From NCBI GenBank assembly GCA_037355855.1, contig CM074759.1, positions 6,448,001-6,512,000 on the forward strand: a DNA stretch of 64,000 nt, written 5' to 3'. Position 1 is the first letter of the stretch. Every line of letters begins with the position of its first letter. The notes under the pieces are model-generated. The model saw nothing but the letters and a program-made list of their open reading frames with translations, was not told where the DNA came from and did no database searches. The stretch is from Pseudo-nitzschia pungens (Eukaryota > Bacillariophyta > Bacillariophyceae > Bacillariales > Bacillariaceae). The position numbers and the translations under genes were made by a program. Below, one piece after another: positions 41,931-54,010 of this stretch.

Positions 41931-43564
41931 CTGAGGTAGTACTATTCTTGCTGCTTGTAGTAGTAGTACAGTTATACACTGCTGCTACATACTACTGCAG
42001 TGCGTAGGTAGTAGTACATAAGAGGTAGTCCAAAATTATGGCGCAGCGGGGCTGGCTCTCTGTGGTTTAGGTGGCGCGCGATATCACCATCATCAGCTTT
42101 CTACTGGTTTCTACTATTACTTCAGTACGGTACATACTTACTAGTAGTAACTCTACTGCTATCATGTAGAAGAAATCAATTCTCGGCAAACACATGCATG
42201 ACAGAAAATGCATGTGTCGTAAATCTTACTTCACATAATTTTGGGTCGGAACGGAACAAGAAAGACGGCAACTGAAATATAATGAGATGGAAATGGTAAG
42301 TGAACCACATCAAGGTTGGAGGAGGTATTAATAATGGATTTTGATTCGTCTAACTGTGCATCATTGACTTGCCTGCTTGCTCCTGATAGGGAGGCGACCG
42401 CAACTGCTGATGAAATAGGATGCAACGGCAAATGAAATATAATGCAACGGTGAGTGAAGCACATCAAGATCTGGGGTATTGATAATGGATTTCAATTGTT
42501 CTAATTCTGAATTGAGTTGCCTGCTTGCTACTGATAGGGAAGAATCAACTTTAGTAATGCGACGGGGCAACTGAAAAATGATGCGAAAAATGATGCGACG
42601 GGGCAACTGACACATATTGCGATCACAAGACAAATATGATGTGATCGCAACGGACAAAATGATGCGATTGCAACTGATGAAATATGATGCGATGTGAGGA
42701 GACCTTTACTGGCAGTACAGATACCGGTATGGATGAAATTATCACGATGACCATTATTTAAAAATCGTTTGAACCAAAATTTGTGTGGTGTGCATGAGGA
42801 CGAAGACGATCGGAGCAAAGAGCAACGACAATTTCAAGGACAACGAAGACGATCGAAGCAAAGAGCAACGACGATTTCAGAGAGGACGACGAAGACAATC
42901 GAAGCGAAGAGCAACGACAATTTCAGAGAGGACGACGATTTCAGGGAGGACGACAAAGAGGAAGGCAATTTGGAGCGAAGAGCAACGACGACTTCAGGGA
43001 GGACGAAGACGATCGAAGCGAGAAGCAACGACGACTTCAAGGACGACGAAGACAAGGACGATCGAAACGAAGAGCGACGACGATTTCAAGGACGATGACT
43101 TCTTTTAACGAACCAAAATTTGTGTGTGCGTGTGTGAGAAAATTGAACAGAGAATAAACAATTATTAGAGTAATATCAATATTTATCAAAAGAAAGACTT
43201 ATATTTTGCATCATAGTGTTTCAAATTTTTTTTTCATGGGGGTCGCGATGCCTGGGCTTCGGGTAATAATTGTGATTTTTGTGATGAATTTCTTGAGGGG
43301 TGTGATGGGAAATACTTTGTGTCGGGATGAGAAATCAATTTTTGGGAGTGAATTTCTGCAACAGTCTCATAATATATAATGATGGTAGGGTCGGTAATAA
43401 TGAGTCAGATTAAAAAAAATTTGCAATTGAGGTAGTTAGTGGGTCGCGATTGGGGTTGCGAATCGCGAGAGGGCTACGAGTGGAGCTACGTCAAAATGAG
43501 CCAGGAATAAATCGCGACCCCCCTAAATAAATTCTTGGGAGGGGTCGCGAAACAGTTTTCGGAC

Positions 43565-43830
43565 GTAATTCTACAGAGATCTTCAGTCCCACCTACAGAA
43601 TGCACGAGCCAACCAGTCCCGTCCAGAAAAGTATTGGTCCAGCAAAGTATTGCTCAAAGCACGGAGTTGTGTGTGAAATTTCAAACAAAAATACTCCCAC
43701 ATGCAGCTCTGTGTACTGTAAATCTACTGAGTCCCACGCTAGAAAACAAAAGCATTACTTTGGTATTACAGTACAGATTTTCATGTACCCTTTCTATGAG
43801 TAACACGAACAGTATCAAAAACACCCTGCA
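43565..43830. other. unique spacer right of E2
   Basis: No repeat of the other parts and no recognisable gene. Confidence 0.45.
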
Positions 43831-44164
43831 TGCCGTGCACCAAAATACAGTCACGAGTCCACTCGGGACTGGATTAAGGATAAGGATAAAAGAATCAGCG
43901 AGCCGACAGAATCGCTGATTCGGAGGGCTCTTAGAACTGTAGCAAATAGACTAACCAATAGGGCTCACAATTTGCATATCACTATTATTCTAATCACTAG
44001 TAGACCCGGGGTATGGCATGATTTTAAAATCAAGCTGAGCGCTGACGACCATGAGCAGAAAGGAACCGATCGGCCTAGGGACCGACGAGACCGAAAGACT
44101 GCCGGAAAATGGAGGCGCAGAGAAGCAAAAACAGGGAGAAGGATATCCAGTGTCTGCAGCACAA
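43831..44164 (+). mobile_element. gypsy relic B: LTR plus truncated leader
   Basis: The LTR (43831-44018) has TGCCGTGCAC and GGTATGGCA ends and is diverged from the intact copy. Leader follows to CTGCAGCACAA at 44164, where similarity stops. It has the same orientation as the other gypsy copies. Confidence 0.85.
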
Positions 44165-44274
44165 CGTCTGATAACTGATTTTAGACGTGGGTCAAAATTT
44201 TTTGTGCCGGGTCCTTTTGGGGTCAAATATTTGACCAATTCCTTGTCCCTGGCTTAATTTTTTCAGTCCCATAC

Positions 44275-44935
44275 CACATATATTTTCGAGCCAACGCCCA
44301 TTAATTTTCGAGCCAACGCCCATTAATTTTCGAGGCACCGCCCATTAATTTTCGAGGCACCGCCCATTAATTTTGGAGGCAACGCCCATTAATTTATGAG
44401 TCAACGCCCATCATTTTTAGAGGCAACGCCCATTAATTTATGAGGCAATGCCCATTAATTTATGAGGCAACGCCCATTAATTTATGAAGCCACGCCCATC
44501 ATTTTTAGAGGCACCGCCCATTAATTTATGAGGCAACGCCCATTAATATATGAGGCAACGCCCGTCATTTTTAGAGGCACCGCCCATTAATTTATGAGGC
44601 CACGCCCATTATTTTTAGAGGCACCGCCCATTAATTTATGAGGCAACGCCCATCATTTTTATAGCCTACCCCCATCATTTCTAGAGGCAATGCCCATTAT
44701 TTCAAGAGGCAACGCCCGTCATTTTTAGAGGCACCGCCCGTCATTTTTAGAGGCACCGCCCATTAATTTATGAGGCAACGCCCATCATTTTTATAGCCTA
44801 CCCCCATCATTTCAAGAGGCAATGCCCATCATTTTTATAGCCTACCCCCATCATTTTTAGAGGCAATGCCCATCGTTTCTAGACGGAACCCCCATCAATT
44901 TTAGAGGCAACGCCCATCATTTTGACACGCAACGA
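44275..44935. repeat. 22-bp minisatellite (GAGGCAACGCCCATTAATTTAT)-type
   Basis: About 29 units with the core GAGGCAACGCCCAT and a variable AT part (TAATTTAT, CATTTTTA). A higher-order block with ATAGCCTACCCCCATC occurs three times (44660, 44790, 44837). No spacers of CRISPR type. Confidence 0.88.
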
Positions 44936-45019
44936 TCATCTTGTCTACCCTATGGTATTTCAATCACAATTTGCTTTTAATTTAAACTATCACTAACGAA
45001 CTTCAATATTACCATCCAT

Positions 45020-46694
45020 TTACAATTCCTCTAACCACTTCCTTCTCTCATTACTCATTATTGGATCAATATGCTTTCTCCTCTTCTTTCGCTTCGTTTT
45101 GCTACCAGCTGAATCTGATTGTAATGCCATACCTCCAGCTCCACCTTTTCGTTTCGAAGCCATTTGGATTCGTCTCATCACGGCGATTTCAAAATCTTCC
45201 ACTTTTTCCTTTTGCCTTTTCGCCTCGATTTTTGCTTTTTCCCTTGCCTCGATGTCTTCCTCCTCTTCTTCCTCGTCTTCGTCTTCTTCCTTGTCTTCGT
45301 CTTCTTCCTCGTCTTTGTCTTTATCTTTGTCTTCTTTTCCCCCTAGGTTGTAGCCAGGGAAGCGGATATCCATCAGTTCTTCACACACTCTTTCATACAT
45401 TTCTATTCCATCTTCCGACCACCCCTCCTCGTTTCCACTTCTCGGGTCACAATATTTTTTGCTAACCTCAGGAATACTTTTGTCATCAACTCTTTCCAAG
45501 TAATTCACCCATCTTGCATATTCGTTATGAATTATAACCAATGCAAATGCCTCATCACTCACGGAATATATTTCACCAATCAATTTTGTTTTTTGCCATT
45601 TTGGGCAAAAAACCGATGGCAGGAATGCAGCCAAGATGCGGGTCGCAAAATAATAGAAGTCATCTTCTCCTTCCTTCTTCCTATAGCTCGGATGCAGGAC
45701 GGGAGCATCATCATCCTCCGTCTCGAGAAGCTTTAGCGTGCCTGGAAATCCTTCAGGCAGCACCCATTCATTTCGCCTCGTTTTTGCCTTCTTGAAGTCA
45801 TCTGTAACAGGAACGGTAACCGTGTGCTTGTTAGTATTGGCATCCACTTGCTCATTATAATAATCATTCCCACATCGTTTTACATTAGTAGCATTAGCAC
45901 TCACCAATCCAATGCTTCCTAACTAAAGACTGCACCGCAGTTCTCAAGTCATTTACCGCCCTTCTGATTATCATCCAGTTGTATTCATAGAATTCGTTTT
46001 TGGCAACGCCTTCCGGTAGTTGAAGCTTTTCCTCCTTCATCATTGTTTTCAGAATTTGGATCGACTCTTTCTTATCCACAAATTTATGACTCTGAAAAAT
46101 ATTTAGCTTTACATACTGATTCACCCTTTGGCTCAACACCGTCGCTTGATGGATCCTAAGTTTCCGCTCGATTTCTTCCTTATCGACGTTGCCTTTTTCC
46201 TTTTCCGTTCGTTGTCCTTCTGTCTCTTTTTCAACCAGTTTTCTCTCCCTTTCGTCAAGTCGTTTCTCCTTTTCTTCAAGTCGTTTCTCCATTTCAGCTA
46301 ATCGTCTCTCTGTTGCTGCGACTCTGTCGTCCCATTCACTGTTCCGCACCGTCCTCGGCTCTGTCATATTTGCATTCTCTGCGACAATAACGTTCCCGTT
46401 TGCGTTGAAGTTCACATTCCCTCTTGTGCTGAAGGTCACATTGTCTATCGAAGTTTTGGTGGATTGGGGTTTATTAGTGTGCTTCATTTTCCGATGCTGC
46501 TGCTTCTTCGACGGCTGATGCTGCTTCTTCGTCGACGGCTGCTGCTGCTTCCGCGCCGATGCCACAGTTGGTGTTATCACATTGGGATCGGGTAGTGATA
46601 ATCCACTGCGATTCTTTCTTGGACTGTTCACATCAGCTGAGACTGGACTAATTTCTGCAATAGCTTTAGTCAGTTGCAATGCTTCTCTATTCAT
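45020..46694 (-). CDS. two-exon protein of unknown function, coiled coil and acidic stretch
   Basis: Exon 1 is 46694-45905 and exon 2 is 45801-45020; the intron (45904-45802, 103 bp) has GTGAGT and TTACAG ends and keeps the frame, replacing two overlapping open frames by one 523-residue protein. Seen: Gln/Lys-rich N-part, a strong heptad coiled coil (RRLAEMEKRLEEKEKRLDER), a helical region (NEFYEYNWMIIRRAVNDLR), after the junction WVLPEGFPGTLKLLE, then an acidic Glu/Asp run and a basic, nuclear-signal-like tail (SKTKRKKRRKH). Not recognised. It lies just downstream of the Plavaka-like transposase on the same strand and may be its accessory protein, which is inference from position. Confidence 0.6.
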
Positions 46695-47144
46695 GGTGAT
46701 TAATGTTGTAATTTAGTGGAATTTCTGAAAAGTTGTTTTCAATCAGTTGTGTTACTCAATTATGAAGACTTTCCGCAAAAATCAAGATCGAAGAATTACA
46801 ACAAAAATCACGTCCACACGTCCACATCCAATAATTACTGGACGGCTTCCTCTATCAATGCAAGCCATCATGCCGCGCCATTTTATTGTTTCCAAAAAAC
46901 GTACTTATCCTCTACATGATATTCTCTGTTAGCTTTGCATCCTCTCAAGGTGGAAGCGTACTCGCCCGCGCCAATTTTGCTCTCTTATAATTTCTGTACC
47001 TGACATAGTAACGTTTTTTTGGGGCGGTCGCGTCGCGATGAATTTGCGAATTAGGGACTATCTTAGCTATTACCAAAAAAAAAATTGCGAAGTAGGGACT
47101 ATCTTACTTTTTACATGAAAAAAAAAGTAACTACTATTTCTTAC
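46695..47144. other. spacer between two minus-strand transposon genes
   Basis: Includes GGGACTATCTTA twice (47052 and 47095). No gene seen. Confidence 0.45.
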
Positions 47145-50100
47145 TCACTCTTCCTCTGTTTCGTCCATGTCTTTTGCCAATTGACATTGACTGTAAAGTG
47201 TTGCATATGATGTAGAAGCCAGGCTCTCATTCCTTTCTTCAAAACTGTCCAACCAAGCACCACGATTGGCCACTACTAGCCACCTGTTTGCAGCCGAGAT
47301 ACTTCCATCTTTATTCAACTCTGGCACAACAGCAATATCTGATAAAATTGCGTCTGTGTTGAATACAAAGAAACCTTCTTCCAAAGTACCCTTGGAAACA
47401 AATCTTGACTTCGACCTTGTGGGCTCTTTCTTGAATTTTCTAACGACGGCATAAAGACCTTCATTTTCAATTGGGTAATTATTCACTCTACCCGTTGGCT
47501 GTTTGAGGTTATCTAGTTCAAGAAAACACAGAATCTGACACGGGATTGCTTCCGAATCAACACTGATCACTACCCAATCCATCCAAACGGCATTCACTTG
47601 CCCAGATGTCGATCTGTAGGAGGGATGGCATCGAAATAAATATCCGACCTCGTTTGTTGAATCCCATCGATTGTGTTCTGTGAATCCTTCTACCGATGTG
47701 TCATCAACGAGTAACGGCAACACCGAATCGCAGACAAAATCCAGAATTACTGATGGCAAAAACGGTTTTTCCTTATTTGATGTTCTATGCCAGGTCATGC
47801 TTCCCTTCTTTTCGTTGCCGTCCCGGTGTATTTTGAATAGCGAGCCGGCTTTCTTCGGTCTTGGTTTCGCGGTCGGGTCTTCATGCTTTTCCTCCAACCC
47901 ATAACACATATTGGCAGTACGCAACAGCAACTTTTCCGTTTGTCGTTTTGTTGTTTGGCTAATCAATGTCGCTGCGTTTTGTTGTGTATTCTTTGCTGGA
48001 GCCTTCACCTCTGTCTTGTGATGACTCTCACTGAAGCTACTATCCCACCCTAGTGGATGCCCCCACAACTTTATGTACTCTGGGATGTGAAAATACAGAT
48101 GATTCTTGATGAGTCTCGTCCCCATTCCTTTCCGAATACATGCAGTATTGATTGTGTTAATAAAATGAATTATCATTTTTGGTAGATTCCGGAGACCTTT
48201 GGGAGTAATTCGTCCGTGTTTGAGAAACTCTTCCATTGATATGATTTGTTCAATGACGTCAATTTGTGTAGTTGCAAATCTCAGATCACCCACTATCTCC
48301 TGGCCACCTTCCGACGTCAGTGCTACAAGGATGCACAATAGCATACCGCTATAGTCTTTTCCTTCTTTTTTCGCAATGGACATAATGCTCGTTCCAAATT
48401 TGGTTCTAGGAAAATCCCGGTCGGATTGTCTTGATAAGAGAGCACCATATCTTTGAGCAATATAACCAAGTGCTTCCATCGTCGCCCTCCCTTTGTTCAG
48501 GTTCGTGGCGTATTTACACTCAACACTAGTGTTTACCAACTGTTGTTCTATTGCTTCCACACATCGCCTGGCTACCCCTAATTGATGCATATGTAGTGTT
48601 TCACCTGGTGTTGCCAGGTGTATGTTATTGACATTTGACCCAAAATTTAAACTGTGGAATGCATTCTGGATACGGTGGTGTGATTGTTGTTTGAAATAAT
48701 CCGTTGCATCTTCTCCGATCGGTATTTCGAAGTCTTCCGGTTTCCACAGTTTTACATGTTGTTGTGATGCTGGCCTATTGATCTCAGTTGTTGCACAATC
48801 ACAGTGCCTGCATAGTTTTTTAACCCTGGCCGATCATGATCCATATTTTCCACATAGCTTGTCATGGAGTTCGGTATCTCCTACAACATATGCAATCGCA
48901 AATTTCATTCTAACACTCCATACTTTCCCTGCATACGGAAGGTAATCCCACAGAATTCCATCACCTCCTTCATCAATTTCCCTCAACGATTCTAGTGCAA
49001 CGGCAATCGCATTATGAATGTTCTGTACCCCTTCGGTCGCTGTAGCTTTCCTCGAATGATGAGTGTTTTCCCATTCGCTGTCTGGATGGAAGTAAATAGT
49101 AGTCCAAGCTTCTGGGCGTTTTCTTGTCTCTACACTGAAAATACCCAGGGTCATATTGAGAGGAGTAAGAGACAATCTGCCATGCGCATCCAGGCTTATC
49201 CCGTCCATGTAAAAAATCAGTGGTACCAAAATTTCAGAAGGCTCTGTGTTTTGCTGGCACATCAACCTCCATGAGTCCTTCCACCAAGTTCCATGATGAA
49301 GCTCTGAAATGTATGTGTCGTCCGTTATGGCAGGATCACTGTCTGGCTGCAGCGGAGTTGTTCTACTTGGAAAGGAGAGATTTCCGTCGCACATCAGCTC
49401 ACTATTCGATAGAAGAGAATACAGTGCATCTTTAAAATCACGAACGTATATCTGAGCTGGTTTCTTGTCTGGTAGCCAAGTAACTATCTTCGGTTCAAAT
49501 CTTGTGTTGGGTATTTTGACATGCTTCTGTATTTCTTGGAAAACAACTTCACGTTTTCTGATTTTCGCCGTACGGAAATCAAAACCAGGGAGGTTTTGAC
49601 ATTCCTTTGCCCAATTCATTATGGTTTGAAATGTACCTAATTGTAAGCGATGCCTTGACATTAGATTCATAAGCTTGATTTCAGCGTGTAGTTGCTGAGT
49701 TGTATCAGGTATATGGTGGGAACGGAACATCTGTTCCATGTTATTGAGCGCCTCCGGTTCTGTACTTTTTTGTTCATTTGCATCATCCATCAGTGTACCT
49801 TCGTCATTGTCTTCCTCTTCATCTACGTCCGCTGCTGCTAAATAGGATTGTATAACATTGCGCTGTATAGGTGGTACCAGAACATCTGGTACCACTTGCC
49901 TATTTAAATCCTGATTCTGGTTCCCGGTGGAAATACTATTGGATGCCGCTTCTCCCTGGGGACCGTTTCCTGTCATCGTCAATGAAAAACTGGATGGGTT
50001 GTGTCGGCCCGCACCTCCACCCGTGTGGTGGGTTGCGAAAACAGACGCGGCTGTTTTATCTACTACATTGTGATAGTAGTAACTGCTGCATTCACCTGAT

Positions 50101-50276
50101 TTCGTCAAGTGGCTTGTAAGCCCGCTGCATACATATCTGAAAGACGAGGGATCGTTTTTAGACACTCTTTTGTACCCACGAAATTTTTTCAGGGTGTTCG
50201 TGTTCTTAAAACATGCCAGACAGTAGAAGTCTGCCTGGATTTTAACACCATCGGTATACTTTCTTTTGTTTGGCAT
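47145..50276 (-). pseudogene. Plavaka/CACTA-like (KDZ-type) transposase with one in-frame TGA
   Basis: A single frame from ATG 50276 to TAG/TAA-type end at 47145 is interrupted only by TGA at 48834-48836 (codon 481 of 1044). N-part: Cys/His pattern (FYCLACFKN...YVCSGLTSHLTKSGEC). Middle: YVRDFKDALYSLLSN, HHGTWWKDSWRLM, ILVPLIFYMDGISLD, NMTLGIFSVETRKRPEAW, the block typical of Plavaka/CACTA transposases. After the TGA: VKKLCRHCDCATTEI and TPGETLHMHQLGVARR, also typical. Related proteins have an Arg or similar where the TGA falls, so CGA to TGA is a simple explanation. The C-part (about 47145-48100) is not recognised. The family call is based on block resemblance. Confidence 0.6.
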
Positions 50277-52133
50277 CACGTCAACAGGTAGATAACGATT
50301 TCTGGGTGTCAAAGGACAGCAATATTCATTATCTTGTTATCATTAATTTCACCAATACCTTGTGGTTTCAAGAAAGGAAGCAAGAACCAAAATCGTCGTC
50401 ACGGAAAGATGATCCTTTAGCGTTAGTGCAGCACTTGCATTCAAAATGAAGTGAAGAAGGAAAAAACTCTTCATGTTCTTAAGCTAATCGTGAATTAGTG
50501 GTGACACACGCGCATGTGCTATCTTGTGCTGCTGTCAGTTCAAGCCACTCCAATGTCTCTCCTCTTTTGTCTTATTTAGTGCTTGCGTTATCTGTGTATT
50601 ATTTTGCATCTTCATGAATACTTTTTGGAATATTTCCAGCATTCAAGCAACCATATTCCTCACCATATGTATGCTTCTGACTATGAAAAAGATTAAACTG
50701 AAAAGATCCTATTGTGTGGGCGTCCCATATGTTTCATGGATATTTCCTCCAGTAGTGTCAGCACTTTCTACTAGAAAATATACAGCGGTCGAATGAATGG
50801 GATATCTATGATACTACAAATACAGTGCTGTTAGAAGATCTGGAAGAAAAATGGCTATTAAATGTAGTGTTGTCTGTTGGTAGTTTAAGTGGTGTCTGTT
50901 GGCTGATAAACATTTGTGTGAATAAATTTTAATGGTTAAGTGTTGTCTGTTGTGAGCAAACCAATGTTAAGGCGATTAAATTTGTTGTATGTTGGTAAGT
51001 TAACATGATCAAGATTAAATTCAGTTTTGTCTGTTGGTAGTTTAAGTGGTGTCTGTTGGCTGATAAACATTACTCTGAATAAATTTTAATGGTTTCAAAT
51101 GTACTTTGTATGTCTAATGAAGTGTACATGTAGAAGTAACCAGTTAAAACCTAAACTTTTGTGAATGAATTTTGGTTTTTTTATATTTCCTGTAAATTGT
51201 ACTCTGTGATAGCGTGAATCAATTTTGGATTTTTCATATTTCCTGTAAATTGTACTCTGCGATTCTAATGAAGTGTACATATAGAAGTATCCAATTTAAA
51301 CCTGAGTTGTTTCAGAAAAAACACTCTGATTCAGAATAAACACGCTACTAGATTAGTAGTGAAAGTAGCAGTTGCAATAGTGGAAGTATCACCACCAGCT
51401 GTTACAATAGTGGAATTAGCATTTTCACTTCTTTGTTTTCCAACAACAGTAAAAGATCACAATTCTAGTTTTGCATCCTGGCAAAACTGAATTCGTCATA
51501 CTTCGGATTGACACAACAATGTTGGATCGAAGGTCACCATGGGATTCTCTTCAGGGCTAACTCAATGTACAGGGCTAGCCTAGTGGTGGGGTAGCTCCCT
51601 GAGATCATACCACTAGCTGTACGAGCGCACTGTTGAGATACCATGGAGAGGGACAACAACCTAATACCTCCACTATGACTCTGGATCAAGGTATGCCTGG
51701 TTGCTAAATGTCTCTCTAGACTGGAGATGGTGGTTTCCTCATGTCAGAGTCTTCGTTGGTTTCCTCAAGTCAGAGTCTTCGTTGGGTTCCTCAAGTCAGA
51801 GTCATCGTTGGGTGTAACCACAAGGGAAGGATCTTTTACATAGCAAAATGCAGTGGCCCTGGTGGGACAGGGTGGTGAACCTTGCATAATTTTGCTGTGA
51901 TTGAGGTCTTTTCAACAAGGCTGCTGGTGTCTTTAAAGGAGTGATTCTGATTGAACTTGCGGTGGCCCCGCGGTGGTTTCGACTGCTTTCAGTTGTTACT
52001 ACCTTTGTTCATTGGATAACCTCCGTACACAGCGACGGTTTGGATAACTGACCGTATCAGTCCAGGTGTCATCGGTGCCTCATCTCCATATACAAAGTGC
52101 CTCTGGCAGCCCGTTTGGAGAAGAAACTGATAG
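50277..52133. other. transposon flank with short repeats, no gene seen
   Basis: GTGTTGTCTGTTGGTAGTTT and GTGTCTGTTGGCTGATAAAC recur at 50868-50912 and 51024-51069, and TTTCCTGTAAATTGTACTCT at 51185 and 51238. Such short repeats are common near CACTA-like ends, but no terminal repeat was located. CAAGTCAGAGTC-type units recur three times at 51740-51805. Confidence 0.5.
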
Positions 52134-52258
52134 GTTCGGGCTTGCCTTAAAAGTCAAGTGGGGAGTATTGCTTCGCGCAATCTCCTCGCGCTAGGTTCGG
52201 GCTTGCCTTAAAAGTCAAGTGGGGAGTATTGCAAAGCGCAATCTCCTCGCGCCCCCAC
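52134..52258. repeat. ~60-bp direct duplication
   Basis: GTTCGGGCTTGCCTTAAAAG plus the following 40 bp appears at 52134 and 52195. The second copy differs at GCTTCGCGC / GCAAAGCGC. Confidence 0.8.
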
Positions 52259-52274
52259 TTCAACAATCAACCAT

Positions 52275-52495
52275 ATCTATCGGAATCGCAATCGAAGAAG
52301 TATCGAAATCTATCGGAATCGAAATCTATCGGAATCGCAATCGAAGAAGTATCGGAATCGCAATCGAAGAAGTATCGGAATCGCAATCGAAGAAGTATCG
52401 GAATCGCAATCGAAGAAGTATCGGAATCGCAATCGAAGAAGTATCGGAATCGCAATCGAAGAAGTATCGGAATCGCAATCGAAATCGCAATCACA
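52275..52495. repeat. 23-bp minisatellite
   Basis: About eight units of TCGGAATCGCAATCGAAGAA plus GTA. Open in all forward frames for that reason. Non-coding. Confidence 0.88.
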
Positions 52496-52727
52496 AAGAG
52501 TTTTTCGAAATTCTTGTGTTTCTGAACGAGATATTTCTACAGTCACGATATTTCTACTGTCAACCAAAACAAACACCAAACATGACGCTGTTTACAACGG
52601 AAGCGATTCCCACAAACAACAACGGCGGCGTTGCGTTTCGAATAACAAAGGCGGCGTTTCGAACAACAACGGCGGCGTTTTGAAAACGCTACTATCTAAA
52701 TCAACTTTAAATTGTAAATTAATATTA

Positions 52728-54010
52728 TTATATTGGATCGGCCCTGAGTACAGTTCTACATGGGACGAAGGCGCTCATAATATAACAACCGTCGTATTTG
52801 GGATTCGAACAGCTGTGCAAGATGGTAGAGTTAAACAACAGTGCTTCCCCAGAACGTAGTGGAATTTTGATTCCGTACGTAGGGAATATAAAATAATATA
52901 TAACTTCATCGTCGTCTACCCCCTGGGGACCTACCACAGTCAAAAGACTGTAGTAATAGTCACGATCGGTATGGCATTTGGAGTGGTAATTCTTACCCGT
53001 TGAAAAGGCAAGATAGTGACTATCGCCGCCGACCGTTTCAAGTGTTGTTTGCCTCACCACCTGACGTATCACCGAAATTTCATGACCAAAATAATTCCGA
53101 ACCGGACGTATAGTATCCTCCAATTCATTGACAATATGAGATGCAACCATGTTCAAATCTGCCTGTTTCCGTTCCCCCACATTCTTTTTGAACGCATACT
53201 GACCTATGCCACGACTTGCACGGTTGGGTCGAATACCAACAATGGCATACCCATCATCGACGCTACCACACTCGCATCCTCTTTCAACTGTTGGTTTCGC
53301 TGCAACAACATCTTCTGCAAACGTTCTTGTATATCGGATATTATTGGTTCCAGCCAGATGTTTTCTCGCTTCTGTTCTGGATGCTTTGGCAAATATTCGC
53401 AGTGATGGTTGCGATCGATCCACTGCAATTAGGTGGTTATCCTCTGTACTATCCATGGTCTCGAAAGGTTTCATCTTCGGTTGCGGATCAATAGACACAA
53501 CGTCATTCCATTCGTATTTGTTGGATTCAACTTTCTCTTTATCCCATTTCGTTACAAAAAATTTACCTTTGTAAAATAGATCGTTGTTGCTTACCCTCTT
53601 CAGCTGTGTTTTGACGACGTTATTGGATGTTGGTGAATGAGTAGGTTCATCGATTCTTGGTCTTATCCTAGCCACGTGTTTATAGGTGGTGTGGGTTTTC
53701 GACTTGGGTGGTGCATTTTTGATAAAATTCGATGTCATTCTTCTTCTCGCTTCCTTAGCAGCTTTCCTTTTGGCTTTTTTGTAGAGGCCTCTTTTGGAAA
53801 TTTTGTTCCCGGTGATTGTTGTCCTGCCTTTCTTCATCGTTGCGTCGTCTTCGTTGCGTCGTTTGATTCGTCTTTTGATTCGTCTTCGTTGCGTCGTCTT
53901 CGTTGCGTCGTCTTCGTTGCGTCGTCTTCGTTGCGTCGCGTCGTCGTCTTTTTTGTCTTCCGTTGTTTCGCTTGTACTGTTTGGGTCGTATCGCACCTCC
54001 GTCGTCTCGT
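52728..54010 (-). CDS. probable Fe(II)/2-oxoglutarate oxygenase-like protein of a transposon family (5' end unresolved)
   Basis: A minus-strand frame of about 427 residues, open from a TTTCACGCAG acceptor at 54011 to TAA near 52728. The N-terminal part is Asp/Arg-rich low complexity (encoded by CGTCGT runs) and strongly basic. The C-terminal part has a jelly-roll look: NYHSKCHTDRDYYYSLLTVV gives an H-x-D pair, followed by YYFIFPTYGIKIPLRSGEAL and LFNSTILHSCSNPKY with a distal His. H-x-D...H with the RxGxxLxFN block before the distal His is the pattern of Fe(II)/2OG dioxygenases; an obvious 2OG-binding Arg is not identified. TET/JBP-like oxygenases occur inside KDZ transposons in fungi, and a KDZ-like transposase lies next door, so an accessory role is possible. 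First exon not determined. Confidence 0.5.

Larger units (their letters stand above)
37513..43564 (-). mobile_element. E2: second satellite-bearing TIR element, inverted relative to E1
   Basis: Left end GTCCGAAAACTGGTTCGCGA equals end B of E1; right end TCGCGAAACAGTTTTCGGAC equals the inverse of end A. 6052 bp. It contains, in inverted E1 order, the 38-bp minisatellite (37810-39490), GTCGTC-rich blocks (39500-40000), the unique block (40180-40690), seven ~180-bp satellite units (40690-41930), the unique block (41935-42545), a short GATC-type minisatellite (42540-42700), and end A. It has an additional GACGA-rich segment (42790-43100). Flanking bases are CTAC and GTAA, so a clean GTAC duplication is not seen. 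No transposase. Confidence 0.85.

Noticed and set aside
48834..48836. Selenocysteine at the transposase TGA
   Set aside because: The context (KYGS-stop-SARVKK) is not a redox motif; CGA-to-TGA change is more likely.
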